Shown: positions 1 to 9,074 of the stretch, piece after piece
Layout of the letters: every line of letters begins with the position of its first letter
Position numbering within the stretch: the stretch's first letter is position 1
NCBI RefSeq assembly: GCF_005871085.1
Contig: NZ_VAUP01000037.1
Span: 282,105 to 346,104, forward strand
Source of the DNA: Xanthobacter autotrophicus
GTDB lineage: Bacteria > Pseudomonadota > Alphaproteobacteria > Rhizobiales > Xanthobacteraceae
Direction of reading: 5' to 3'
DNA length: 64,000 nucleotides
Notes under the pieces: model-generated
What the model was told of the DNA's origin: nothing
Database searches by the model: none
What the model saw: only the letters and a program-made list of their open reading frames with translations
Program-made: the position numbers and the translations under genes

Positions 1-42
1 ACCCGCGACGAGATTGCACAGCTGGTTGTCCGCGGTCTCTGA
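1..42 (+). CDS. C-terminal tail of an unidentified gene (partial)
   Basis: The first 42 bases read as an open frame that ends in TGA and encodes 13 residues finishing VVRGL. A strong intrinsic terminator follows 74 bases later on the same strand, which supports a real gene ending here. Too little is visible to name the product. Confidence 0.4.
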   Translation, partial: TRDEIAQLVVRGL

Positions 43-115
43 GCCTCTTCTGCTTCTGCCTTTCCGGGCTCGGTTGCCCGGAGCGTGACATCTTCCGCGT
101 TTCCTCCCAGTGCCT

Positions 116-153
116 GTCCCGCCCACCGCAAGGTGGCGCGGGACTTTCTTTTT
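116..153 (+). terminator. Rho-independent terminator
   Basis: GTCCCGCCCACC (116-127) and GGTGGCGCGGGAC (132-144) pair with one bulged base around a GCAA loop. A T-rich run (145-153) follows directly. It ends transcription of the gene whose tail lies at 1-42 and separates it from the convergent pbpC. Confidence 0.8.
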
Positions 154-166
154 GGGGTGATGGGTC

Positions 167-2257
167 CTACTCGACCCGCACCGTCACGCTGTCGGAAAGC
201 CCCGCCGCGTCGATCACGGTGAGGCGGGCAAAGCCCCGCCCCTGCGGCGTCCAGAACAGGGTGCGCCGGTCGTCCACCTGCGCCACAGGGCGGCCGTCCA
301 TCAGCAGGGTAAGCGGGAAGGTGCCGCCATCCACCTTGAGCGCGAGGGTCTCCGCCTCGGCGCCGGAAACCCGCGCGCCGTCCGGCGGATAGACCACCTG
401 CAAGGGCTGCTCCTGCCGGGTGCGGCCGAAATGGCGCTGCGGCACGGGAAGGCGAGCGTTCGCCGCCATCACCGCGCCGCGCGGCGCCGGGCCAAGGCCC
501 GCCGGGGTGCGGACGATGCGGGCAAAGGCGTCGAACAAAAGCGGCGCCGCCGCCGCGCGGCCGGTGAGATCCGGCACCGCCTGCCCGTCCGGCCGGCCCA
601 CCCAGACGCCCACGGTGCGCCGCCCGTCGAAGCCCATGGCCCAGCTGTCGCGATAGCCGTAGGACGTGCCGGTCTTGAAGGCGATGCGGCCGCCCAGCGC
701 ATTCTCCGGCGCCGGCGTGCCCAGAAGGCACTGGCCCACGTACCAGGCCGCCACCTGATCCACGAGCTGGGACCGGCGCGGCGCCGTCACCGCGCGCCCT
801 TCGCGGCGGAACACAAACGGATGCGCTTCCCCGCCCCGCGCCAGCGCGGCGTAGAGCATGGTGAGGTCCACGAGGCGGATGCCCACGCCGCCGAGCCCCA
901 TGGGCAAAGCCGGCGCCGCCCCCGGCGGCAGTTCCAGCCGCGCCCCGGCCTGCTGAAGGCGGGTGGCGAGGCGCTGCGGCCCCACCGCATCCAAGAGCCG
1001 CACCGCCGGCACGTTCAGGGACAATTGCAGCGCCTTGCGCACCGAGAGGGTGCCCTGGAAGCTGCGGTCGAAATTCTCCGGCCGCCAGCCGCCGAAACGG
1101 GCCGGCCGGTCCTCGATCATCGTCTCGGGATGGGCGATGCCGTCCTCGAAGGCGAGGGCGTAGATGAAGGGCTTGAGCGTCGAGCCTGGCGAGCGCACCG
1201 CGCGGGCAAGATCCACCGCGCCGGCGCGGTTCTTGTCGAGGAAATCCGCCGAGGCCACATAGGCCCGCACCTCGGCGCTGTCATTGTCCATCACCACCAT
1301 TGCGGAGGACAGACCGCGGCCCAGAGCCCGCGTGCGCTCGCGCACCAACTCCTCCAGCTTCTCCTGCAGCGGCGCGTCGAGGGTGGAGAGGTGGCGGGAG
1401 AGATCCGGCCGCTCGGCCACCATCTGCTCGGCCAGATGAGGCGCCAGTTGCGGCAAGGGGCGCCGCGCCGTGGGCACCGGCTCGGCCTTGGCCACGCGCA
1501 CCTCGTCGGCGGCAAGCAGGCCCTGGGACAGAAGCCGGTCCAGCACCCGGTCGCGCGCCGCCCGTGCCCGGGCCGCAAAGCGATCCGGCCGGCGGGTTTC
1601 CGGCGCCTGCGGCAGGGCCACCAGCAAGGCCGCCTCGCCGAGGGTGAGCCGGCGCGGCTCCTTGCCGAAATAGGTCAGCGACGCCGCCCGCACCCCCTCG
1701 ATGTTGCCGCCATAGGGGGCGAGCGTCAGATAGAGCCCGAGGATCTCGGGCTTGGACAGATGGGCCTCCAGCTCCAGTGCCCGGCGCATCTGGGCGAGCT
1801 TGGCGGCGAGGGTGCGCGGACGCGGCGGCAAAGTGAGGCGCGCCACCTGCATGGTGAGCGTCGAGCCGCCGGAGACCACCCGCCGCGATCCCGCCGCCTG
1901 CCCTGCCGCCCGCAGCAGCGCCAAGGCATCGACGCCGCCATGTTGCTCGAACCGGCGATCCTCATAGGCGAGGATCATGGTGATGAGGCGCGGGTCCACG
2001 TCCTCCACCGTGGCGGCGAGGCGCCAGCGGCCATCGGGCAGCGCGAAGGGCCGCAGCAGCCGGCCCTCGCGATCCACCACCTCGGCCGAGACCTTCACCT
2101 GCGGCGCAGGCGGAGCGTTGGCGCGCAGATGATGCAGCCCCGCGAAGCCGCCGCCCACCAGCACCCCCGCCCCCAACACAAGGCCGGCCGCCACCCGCCG
2201 CAGACGGCGGCGGGCGGGAGCGGCGGGCGATGGCCCGGATGGCTGGGTCGCGCTCAT
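167..2257 (-). CDS. pbpC: Penicillin-binding protein 1C (bifunctional peptidoglycan glycosyltransferase/transpeptidase)
   Basis: This 696-residue class A PBP polymerises glycan strands and has a transpeptidase fold, acting in the periplasm from an inner-membrane anchor (residues about 22-40). The glycosyltransferase domain (about 60-240) shows the catalytic Glu in YEDRRF (E99) and a GGSTLTMQVAR motif. The transpeptidase domain carries SxxK in SPGSTLKP (S359-K362), SLN (413-415) and KTGTS. The last 90 or so residues look like the PBP1C C-terminal beta domain. Its ATG overlaps the stop of the upstream alpha-2-macroglobulin gene as ATGA, so the two are translationally coupled. The same pairing (yfhM-pbpC) is known in Escherichia coli, where the macroglobulin is thought to protect the cell while PBP1C repairs the wall. 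Family assignment is firm; a physiological role in repair is inferred. Confidence 0.95.
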   Translation of the reverse strand: MSATQPSGPSPAAPARRRLRRVAAGLVLGAGVLVGGGFAGLHHLRANAPPAPQVKVSAEVVDREGRLLRPFALPDGRWRLAATVEDVDPRLITMILAYEDRRFEQHGGVDALALLRAAGQAAGSRRVVSGGSTLTMQVARLTLPPRPRTLAAKLAQMRRALELEAHLSKPEILGLYLTLAPYGGNIEGVRAASLTYFGKEPRRLTLGEAALLVALPQAPETRRPDRFAARARAARDRVLDRLLSQGLLAADEVRVAKAEPVPTARRPLPQLAPHLAEQMVAERPDLSRHLSTLDAPLQEKLEELVRERTRALGRGLSSAMVVMDNDSAEVRAYVASADFLDKNRAGAVDLARAVRSPGSTLKPFIYALAFEDGIAHPETMIEDRPARFGGWRPENFDRSFQGTLSVRKALQLSLNVPAVRLLDAVGPQRLATRLQQAGARLELPPGAAPALPMGLGGVGIRLVDLTMLYAALARGGEAHPFVFRREGRAVTAPRRSQLVDQVAAWYVGQCLLGTPAPENALGGRIAFKTGTSYGYRDSWAMGFDGRRTVGVWVGRPDGQAVPDLTGRAAAAPLLFDAFARIVRTPAGLGPAPRGAVMAANARLPVPQRHFGRTRQEQPLQVVYPPDGARVSGAEAETLALKVDGGTFPLTLLMDGRPVAQVDDRRTLFWTPQGRGFARLTVIDAAGLSDSVTVRVE

Positions 2258-5200
2258 CGGGCGGGGGCCACCTCCAGCGTGCCGGCGGCGGTGCGGGCGA
2301 AGCGGTCGGGGCGGTACATGTCCTCCACCATGGCGGGGGGATGGGCATAGCGCCCGGGCGAAACCGCCCGCACCGTGTAGGCGACGACGAAGGCGCCATC
2401 ACCCTCCTGCCGGGTCACCGAGGCGACGAAGCGGTCGTCGCGGAACTCCACGTGGCCCGCCTCGCTGGTCTCATCCAGCCAGGTGAAGCCGCCGTCGCCG
2501 CCCTGGACGAGGCTCGGATTCTCGATCTCGAAGCCGGCGGGCAGATAGTCCACCAGCAGCACGTCGGCCAGCGCGCTCTGGGTCTCGCTGAACGAGAGCA
2601 CCACCGCGAAGCGCTGGTTCTGCACCGCCTTGGAGGGGTCGGCGGCCTTGCCGTCGAGGGTGAAGTAGCGCCGCTCCAGGGTGAAGCCCTTCGCCACCGG
2701 TGGCTCCGGCGCCACGGGGGCGCCATTGATGCCGATCACCACCTTCACCGCCTCGGCGCCGGCATTGCGCAGGGTCACCGGCCCGCGCTCCAGATCGGCG
2801 CGAGAAAGCTTGCGGCCGAACGGGCCGCGCACCAGACCTCCATCCACCTCAAGCCCCATGTTGGCGGCGCTGGCCGCGAGCGAGCGGGCGGCGAGCAGCA
2901 GCCAGGCGTTTTCCTGCGTGGAGGTGCGCTCGGTGCGTACCCGCGCCGCATCCACGCGGGCAAGCGCCACGTCGGCCAGCTTCTCCAGGCCCGCCTCGCG
3001 GGCGAGCACGGTGAGGGCCGCCGCATCGCGCAGCACCGAGCCGAAATCGGGCCGGCCCGCCACCGGCGCACCGGGATTGGCGGGCAGGCCCTCGATGGCC
3101 ACGTTGAAGGCCCGTTCCGCCCGGGTGCGATCCCCGAGCAGGGCGAGCGCCGCGCCCACCTGTCCCTTGGCGAGGGGGGTGCCGAGGTCCTTCAGCCTTG
3201 TATCGGCCAGATAGCGCAGATCGCCCAGGGGCGCGCGGCCGTTGCGGGCCAGTACATAGAGCGCATAGGCGAGGTTCTCGGTCTCCGCGCGCATGTCGGC
3301 GCCGGCGAGGTTGACCACGTTGCGCAGCCGGTCGAGGGCCAATGAGAAGGCCACCTCCGGCACGGCAAAGCCCTTCTCCTTGGCGCGGCTCAGGAAATCC
3401 ACCACATAGGCGTCGAGCCAGGTGTCGGTGCCACCCGCCGACCACAGGCCGAACGAGCCGTCCGAGCCCTGCCGGGCCATGATCCGCACGATGGCGTCGC
3501 GGATGCGCTGGTCCGCCTCCGGGTCGGTGGCGCGGCCCGCCAGCACGCTCAGCTCGTTGTAGGACAGGAGCGGCAGCGCCCGGCTGGTGATCTGCTCGGT
3601 GCAGCCATAGGGGTAGCGGTCGAGGGCGGCCAGCAGGGCCGGCACGTCGATGGTGCTGGAAGGCATGGCGCTCACCGCCACGCTGCCGGTCCCCGGCAAC
3701 AGGTCGGCGAAGAGGTCGCGCGACAGCGTGATGCTCTCGCCCGGCGCGAGCGTGCGCACGGTACGCCGCTCGATGTCCGGATAGGCCGGGCGCACGTTCA
3801 TCTCGAAGCTGCGGGTGATGTCGAGCCCCTGCCCCGTCAGCCGCGCGGTGACGGTGGCGGGTCCCACGCTCTTGCCTTCCAGCGCGAGCCGCAGGGACTG
3901 GCGCTGCTTGGCCGCCAGCGTCACCGGGCCTGCCGGCTGGGTGACGGTGGCCGCACCGGTGGCGGAGACATCAAGGCGATACTCGCCGTCGGGCGCCTCC
4001 ACATTGGTGAGGTCGAGGTTCAGGCTGGAGCGGTCGCCGGAGGCGAGGAAGCGCGGCAGGGTGGCGAGCATCACCACCTTGTCGCGCACCACCACGTCGG
4101 CGGAGGCATGTCCGAGCTTGCCGGCGCTCCAGGCGATGGCCATCACCCGCGCGGTGCCGTCAAAGGCGGGGATGGGGAAGGCGACCGAGGCGGTGCCGTC
4201 CGCCCCGACTTCCACGAGGCCGGAGAACAGCGCCAGCGGCGGCCCGTTCGGCGGGCTCGCGAGCATGGCGGTCTCGCCGCCGTCGCCGCCCGAGCGCAGC
4301 CGACCGGCGGCGCCCTGCATGCCGTCGATAAGCGCGCCGTAGAAATCGCGGATGTCGGAGGCCAGCCGGCGCTGGCCGAACACCACCGCATCGGGCGCCG
4401 GCGGCTTGTAGCCGGTGAGGTTGAGGATGCCCACATCCACCGCCGCCACCGTCACATAAGCCTTCTCGCCCGCGCTGAGGCCGCTGACGCGCACCGGCAC
4501 GGTAAGGCTAGTGTTGGGGCGGATCTGGGCGGGCGGCGTCAGTTCCACCTTCAGGGTGCGCGCCTCCTTGTTCACGGAGAACCAGGAGAGGCCGATGGCG
4601 CGGCCGGGCATGCGGCTCGCCCCCACGTCGAGCGGCCGGTGCATGAAGGCCACCACATAGGCCCCCGGCCCCCAACCTGCGCCCACCTTGAAGCTCACCT
4701 TGTTAGCGCCGGGCGAAACAGTGAGGAACTTCTGCTCCAGAAGGCCCTCGTTGAGCACCAGCACGCTGGCGGTGCCGGCGGCGCGGGCGGTGAGGGTGGC
4801 ATCCAGCGTGTCGCCGGAGGCATAGGCGGCGCGGTCCAGCGTCAGCTCCAGCCGGTCGGGCGTGTCGGCGCTGCCCTCGCCGGCAAATCCCGCCTCGAAC
4901 GGCAGGCTGGTGAGCGGCAGGCCGTCGCCGATGATGTCGAGGCGGTAGCGGCCATACTCAGTGGGCACGGCGAGGCGCGCGGGACCGTCCGCCTTGGTGT
5001 CGAGCCGGCCTTCCGCCACGCGGGTCACGGTCTTCACCGGCTCATAGTCCCACGAGCCGCTGACGCGATACCACTGGTAGCGCGTCTCGATGCGCGAGAG
5101 CTTCCAGGAGAGGCCGGGGGCCGCGAGGAGCTTGTCGTCGGTGCCGGCGACCACCACGTCGAAATTGGCCACTTCCCCTTCCCGCACCCGATCGGCGAAC

Positions 5201-7602
5201 AGCGGCTTCACGCCGATCTGGCTGCCTGCCGGCGCCACCGGCAGCACGATGGTGCGCTGGACCGCGCGCCCGCCCGCCTCCACAAGGCGCACGAAGGCTT
5301 CCATCTCCAGCGGCCGGGCCGTGCGCGGCAGTTCGGAGGCGATGAGCCGCAGGCTGGCGCGGCCGCGCGCGTCGGTGGTGGGCGTATCCGCCAGCGGCTG
5401 GCGCTCGGCCAGCACTTGGTCATCCCCATTGCCGAAGCGATAGCCGGCAAAGCCGGGGCGCTCGGCGGCGGCGCGCAGTTCACTCTCCGCCTCCACGTCG
5501 AGGCCGGAAGCGGGGGCGCCGAACAGAAAGCGCCCGTCCACCAGCACCTCGGCCGGCCGGTTGCGCGGCAGGCGCGTCTCACGGGCGGAGAGGTCGAATT
5601 CCACCCGGTCGGGCACATAGTCTTCCACCAGGAAGGTCACCTCGCCCACGGCCGGCGCCTTGGGATCGGTGAGCGCCTTGGCCCGCCAGGTGCCGGTCAT
5701 GGCGCCCGTGAGCAGGGTGAAGTCCGCCGTGCGCCCGCCCGCGCCCTGGTCCGCCACCACGAGGCGCCGGTCGGCGACCCCGTCGGGCCGGAAAAGCTGG
5801 AGGGTCAGGGGCACGCCGGGTGCGGCATTGCCCTGCGCGTCCCGCAGCAGCACGGTGAGATGCACGCTCTCGCCGGACCGGTAGACGCCGCGCTCGGTGG
5901 CGAGGAAGGCATCCAGCCCCCCCGGCGCATCGCGGCCGGACACGCCGCGGTCGGTGAGGTCGAAGGCGGTCTCCTTCAGCGACAGGAAGGCATAATCGCC
6001 GCCCTCCGTGCGCGCCGTCACCACCTCCGGCCCGAGGCCGGCGGGGCCGCGGGAGAGGCCGGCATCGAAGCGCACATAGCCGTTGGCATCGCTCTTGGCC
6101 GTGCCCAGAACCTCGTTGGAGCGGGCGATGAGGCGCACCTCCGCCCCGGCCACCGGCTCGGCGCTGCCCAGAGAGCGCAGCAGCACATGGACGCCGTCCT
6201 GTCCCGACAGGGCGGTGAGGCCGAGATCGGAGACGATGAACCACTGGGTTGCCCTGGTGGAATAATCGTCGTCGCCGGCGGTCTTCTGCGGCTCGGCGGT
6301 CATCACATAGACGCCGGGCTCAAGCCGCCCCACGGCCTCGGCGACGGGCATGGCGGTGGTGACATCGGCGTTCAGCGGATTGTCCACCTCCAGCACGCCG
6401 GAATAGACGGCGATGGCGCTACCGTCGGCCAGCCGCTCACGCGTATAGGCCTCGATGCCCTGCCGGAATTCGCCCTGGATGGCGGTTGGCACAAGGCCCC
6501 GGTCGCCGATGCGCAGGATGTCGACCTTCACCGCGCTGGTGTTCACCGAAACCAGCGGAATGCCCTTCTGCCCGGTGCGCGGCAGCACATAGTTGCGGCC
6601 GGTGAAGCGCACGGTGGGCGAACGGTCGCGCACATAGATGGTGAGTTCGGTGGACTTGCGCAGCCGCTCGCCGGTGACGGCGGGAATGCCGGGGCGCACC
6701 GCCAGCGTGTAGCGCTCGCCGTGCTTCAGGCCCTCGACGCAGATCTGTCGGGCCTCGCCGGTGATGGCCGGCTTGTCCAGTCCTCCCACCTGTACGAAGG
6801 CGGCGAAATCGGTGCCGGGCACCAGATCCTCGGAGAATTGCACGCAAGCGCGCGGGGCGGCGGCGTCCGATTCCACCGAATAGTCCACCAGCCGGAACCC
6901 GTGCTCCTCCTTCAGCTTGTCGAGGAAAGTGCGGTCGGCGGCGTTGTCGCGCAGGTCGAGGGCCGTCTTCATGGTATCGATGGCGGCGTTCCACAGGCGC
7001 CGATCGGCATAGACGCGGCCGATGAAGGACAGGGCCTCGCCCTCCTCCGCCCGGGTCTGCGCCCGGCGATAGGCGATGAAGGCGGCGCCCATGGCATTGT
7101 CGACGAAGGCGGACGCGTCCTCGGTGTCGGTCGCCTTGATGGCGGCCAGCGAGCGGGCAAGGCGCAGCCACACCCCCGCATCCTGCGCCTGGGCGACGGC
7201 GAGGCTGGCATACAGCTCGGCGGCGGCGCGGGCATCGTTGCGCTGGAAAGCCTGGGCGGCGTCACGGCGCACCTTGTCGAGGGGCTGGCTGGGCGCGGTC
7301 ACCTCCCGCCGCAGCACGCGCTCATAGCGGCGCGCGGCGCTCACCAGATCCGAGCGCTGGAAGGTCTTGAGGCTGGCGGGACGCGGCGGCACGGGCGGCT
7401 GGGGCTGGGCCGAAGGCGCGCCGCCCGGCACCGTCGCCGGCGGGCGCGGCACCTGCCCGAATGCCAGAGTTGCAGGGGCCGATACCGCGACGGCAAGGCA
7501 GGCGACGCGGCCGAGCGTCAGGAGGCGCCGGCGCAGGGATATTCCGCGAAGCGAATCGGAACGCGAAAACTCACGGCGCAGGAAAAAACGGCGAAGGTCC
7601 AT
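2254..7602 (-). CDS. Bacterial alpha-2-macroglobulin family protein
   Basis: This 1782-residue exported protein belongs to the bacterial alpha-2-macroglobulins, which trap attacking proteases in the periplasm. An N-terminal signal-like segment (about residues 25-48, ending ATLAFGQ) has no lipobox, unlike the lipoprotein YfhM of E. coli, so it may be soluble or signal-anchored. Residues about 110-215 are helical and TPR-like, an extension before the macroglobulin beta domains. The thioester motif CTEQ is present, with Cys1334 and Gln1337 able to form the internal thioester, followed by an alpha-helical thioester domain. Its stop overlaps the pbpC start (ATGA). A 6-bp hairpin (7615-7629) lies just upstream of the start codon; the Shine-Dalgarno sequence is GAGGGAG. 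Length exceeds YfhM by about 130 residues because of the N-terminal region. Confidence 0.93.
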   Translation of the reverse strand: MDLRRFFLRREFSRSDSLRGISLRRRLLTLGRVACLAVAVSAPATLAFGQVPRPPATVPGGAPSAQPQPPVPPRPASLKTFQRSDLVSAARRYERVLRREVTAPSQPLDKVRRDAAQAFQRNDARAAAELYASLAVAQAQDAGVWLRLARSLAAIKATDTEDASAFVDNAMGAAFIAYRRAQTRAEEGEALSFIGRVYADRRLWNAAIDTMKTALDLRDNAADRTFLDKLKEEHGFRLVDYSVESDAAAPRACVQFSEDLVPGTDFAAFVQVGGLDKPAITGEARQICVEGLKHGERYTLAVRPGIPAVTGERLRKSTELTIYVRDRSPTVRFTGRNYVLPRTGQKGIPLVSVNTSAVKVDILRIGDRGLVPTAIQGEFRQGIEAYTRERLADGSAIAVYSGVLEVDNPLNADVTTAMPVAEAVGRLEPGVYVMTAEPQKTAGDDDYSTRATQWFIVSDLGLTALSGQDGVHVLLRSLGSAEPVAGAEVRLIARSNEVLGTAKSDANGYVRFDAGLSRGPAGLGPEVVTARTEGGDYAFLSLKETAFDLTDRGVSGRDAPGGLDAFLATERGVYRSGESVHLTVLLRDAQGNAAPGVPLTLQLFRPDGVADRRLVVADQGAGGRTADFTLLTGAMTGTWRAKALTDPKAPAVGEVTFLVEDYVPDRVEFDLSARETRLPRNRPAEVLVDGRFLFGAPASGLDVEAESELRAAAERPGFAGYRFGNGDDQVLAERQPLADTPTTDARGRASLRLIASELPRTARPLEMEAFVRLVEAGGRAVQRTIVLPVAPAGSQIGVKPLFADRVREGEVANFDVVVAGTDDKLLAAPGLSWKLSRIETRYQWYRVSGSWDYEPVKTVTRVAEGRLDTKADGPARLAVPTEYGRYRLDIIGDGLPLTSLPFEAGFAGEGSADTPDRLELTLDRAAYASGDTLDATLTARAAGTASVLVLNEGLLEQKFLTVSPGANKVSFKVGAGWGPGAYVVAFMHRPLDVGASRMPGRAIGLSWFSVNKEARTLKVELTPPAQIRPNTSLTVPVRVSGLSAGEKAYVTVAAVDVGILNLTGYKPPAPDAVVFGQRRLASDIRDFYGALIDGMQGAAGRLRSGGDGGETAMLASPPNGPPLALFSGLVEVGADGTASVAFPIPAFDGTARVMAIAWSAGKLGHASADVVVRDKVVMLATLPRFLASGDRSSLNLDLTNVEAPDGEYRLDVSATGAATVTQPAGPVTLAAKQRQSLRLALEGKSVGPATVTARLTGQGLDITRSFEMNVRPAYPDIERRTVRTLAPGESITLSRDLFADLLPGTGSVAVSAMPSSTIDVPALLAALDRYPYGCTEQITSRALPLLSYNELSVLAGRATDPEADQRIRDAIVRIMARQGSDGSFGLWSAGGTDTWLDAYVVDFLSRAKEKGFAVPEVAFSLALDRLRNVVNLAGADMRAETENLAYALYVLARNGRAPLGDLRYLADTRLKDLGTPLAKGQVGAALALLGDRTRAERAFNVAIEGLPANPGAPVAGRPDFGSVLRDAAALTVLAREAGLEKLADVALARVDAARVRTERTSTQENAWLLLAARSLAASAANMGLEVDGGLVRGPFGRKLSRADLERGPVTLRNAGAEAVKVVIGINGAPVAPEPPVAKGFTLERRYFTLDGKAADPSKAVQNQRFAVVLSFSETQSALADVLLVDYLPAGFEIENPSLVQGGDGGFTWLDETSEAGHVEFRDDRFVASVTRQEGDGAFVVAYTVRAVSPGRYAHPPAMVEDMYRPDRFARTAAGTLEVAPAR

Positions 7603-7988
7603 GGACCGCTCCCTCGGTGCGCAGCACCGTTATGGGAGGCGAGGCGTGCGCCGCGGCCTTCAAGTAGGGCGGCGATCAGGCGTTGTGCCCGGTCGGTCAC
7701 CCGGATCACGGTCCCCTCGGATTGCAGCGCAACCCGATTCGAAAACCGCACCCTGTCCTGAAGTCGGAGTCGGACCCACCGTGCAGGCCAATTCAACCTG
7801 AACGGATCCGGCTCCAAAGCCCGCTGATCGTTCGACCGGCCCCCTTACGAGATATGACCGACCGGTGCCCGCCTCCCCAAGAGAAGCTGGCCCGACCCCG
7901 CGCCGCCATCTATGCGCAACCGGGGCGGCTCGCCAAGGGGGATGTTCGGAACCGCCCGGAAATTTCAGGGGCGGAAGCGCTTCGGCCT
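7603..7988. other. Intergenic region upstream of the alpha-2-macroglobulin gene
   Basis: This is 386 bp between the alpha-2-macroglobulin start and the glycosyltransferase stop. The only structure I see is the hairpin CGGTGC-GCA-GCACCG at 7615-7629, twelve bases before the macroglobulin ATG on the transcribed strand. It probably holds the promoter of the macroglobulin-pbpC pair, but I cannot point to convincing -35/-10 boxes. Open frames across it lack a plausible start or family signature. Confidence 0.5.
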
Positions 7989-8594
7989 TCAGACGTCCTT
8001 CGCCGGCATCAGCACATGTGGGCGCAGCAGGTGGATGCGGCGCCGGCCGATCCGCGCGATCAGGCGCCGTTCCGCCCGGGCGCCGGAAGGGTGGCCGCCG
8101 AGCCGCTCGTAATAGCTACGGGAGATGAGAAGCCCTTGCCCGGGCGCCGGCAGGCCGAACAATGCCAGCCGCGCCACGGCCAGCGCTTCACCGATGCGCG
8201 GGCCGATGCCGTAGCCATCCACGGCGAGGCGGAAGGTGGCGGCGATGCGCTCGGCCTGTCCGCGCCGCTCGCAGGTCTCGATGAAGGTCATCACCTCCCG
8301 CGCCCAGCCTTCCTCCAGGATGGAGCAATCGGACAGGAACAACACCCAGCGGCCGCGCGAATGGGCGGCGCCCTGGCGCAGGCGAACACCCACGTCGGCC
8401 ACGGAGGAAAGGAAGGCACAGCCGGCGGCATCGGCAATGGTGGCGGTGCCATCGGTGGAACCTGAATCCACCAGGGTCACGTCACGCAGCACGCCCGCCG
8501 TCACGCCCTGAACGAGGGCCGACAGGACCGGCACGAGCTGGCGCTCGGAATTGTGCGTTGCAATGACGACGGACAGCACGGGAAACGTTCTCAT
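7989..8594 (-). CDS. Glycosyltransferase family 2 protein
   Basis: This 201-residue protein starts with the GT-A nucleotide-binding pattern VVIATHNSE and continues with VDSGSTDGT (about residues 42-50) and SDCS in the place of the DxD-type metal site. These are hallmarks of family 2 glycosyltransferases, which move a sugar from a nucleotide donor. It is short for the family and has no membrane segment, so it covers little beyond the catalytic domain. I chose the ATG at 8594, directly before the first beta strand (MRTFPVLSVVI). An open frame continues to 8756 but that stretch is Arg-rich and unlike the family. The acceptor and pathway cannot be deduced; no polysaccharide genes are adjacent. 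Confidence 0.8.
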   Translation of the reverse strand: MRTFPVLSVVIATHNSERQLVPVLSALVQGVTAGVLRDVTLVDSGSTDGTATIADAAGCAFLSSVADVGVRLRQGAAHSRGRWVLFLSDCSILEEGWAREVMTFIETCERRGQAERIAATFRLAVDGYGIGPRIGEALAVARLALFGLPAPGQGLLISRSYYERLGGHPSGARAERRLIARIGRRRIHLLRPHVLMPAKDV

Positions 8595-8778
8595 TGAGCG
8601 TTCCCGCCAGCTATACCGCCGCATCCGCGCGCCGTCGATGCCGCATTGCACCAAAGCGGATGCTTGTGGCGACCTCAAGCGATGCGGATTGACGCGGGCT
8701 AGCCTGGAGCCGTGCGCAAATACCTTGAGTCCGCGCGCAACGGCTCGGAGCGGCACCCGCAGGACGGCTAGGGCTTAG

Positions 8779-8967
8779 CTATTTGGGGCAGGGCACCACC
8801 TTGTAGACCGCGTCGGCGAACTGCTTGACGCCCACGTTGATACGCAGGGGCGAAGTCCAAGTCTGGTAGGTGACGATGCCACGGGTCATGGCAATCACTT
8901 TATAATTCTCGATGCCCTTGGTCTTGTAGCACTTGCCGGGCTGAATATCCTCTTCCTTCAAAGGCAT
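8779..8967 (-). CDS. Small conserved-looking protein, 62 residues
   Basis: The frame encodes 62 residues starting MPLKEEDIQPGKCYKT and ending KVVPCPK, with two cysteines. A GAGG ribosome-binding site lies 8 bases before the ATG. Base composition is visibly less GC-rich than in the neighbours. There is no signal peptide or membrane segment, and the order of short beta-like stretches suggests a compact SH3-like fold. I do not recognise a named family. It stands alone between the glycosyltransferase and fabI on the same strand. Confidence 0.65.
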   Translation of the reverse strand: MPLKEEDIQPGKCYKTKGIENYKVIAMTRGIVTYQTWTSPLRINVGVKQFADAVYKVVPCPK

Positions 8968-9074
8968 GGCAAAAACCTCAACGCAAATGGCCGAAACAAT
9001 AAGGCCAGTATGATCGCCTTGAGGATCACGATCAAGACGGCCCGCCGCAGTGCAGCAGGCCCGCCGAAAGGGGG

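Noticed and set aside
4108..7761. Plus-strand open frame of about 1200 codons opposite the alpha-2-macroglobulin gene
   Set aside because: It is the antisense frame of the macroglobulin. It has no signal or domain pattern and the minus-strand protein has an intact thioester motif.
7683..8465. Plus-strand open frame across 7683-8465
   Set aside because: Most of it is opposite the glycosyltransferase. It shows no family features, and codon usage is that of an antisense frame.
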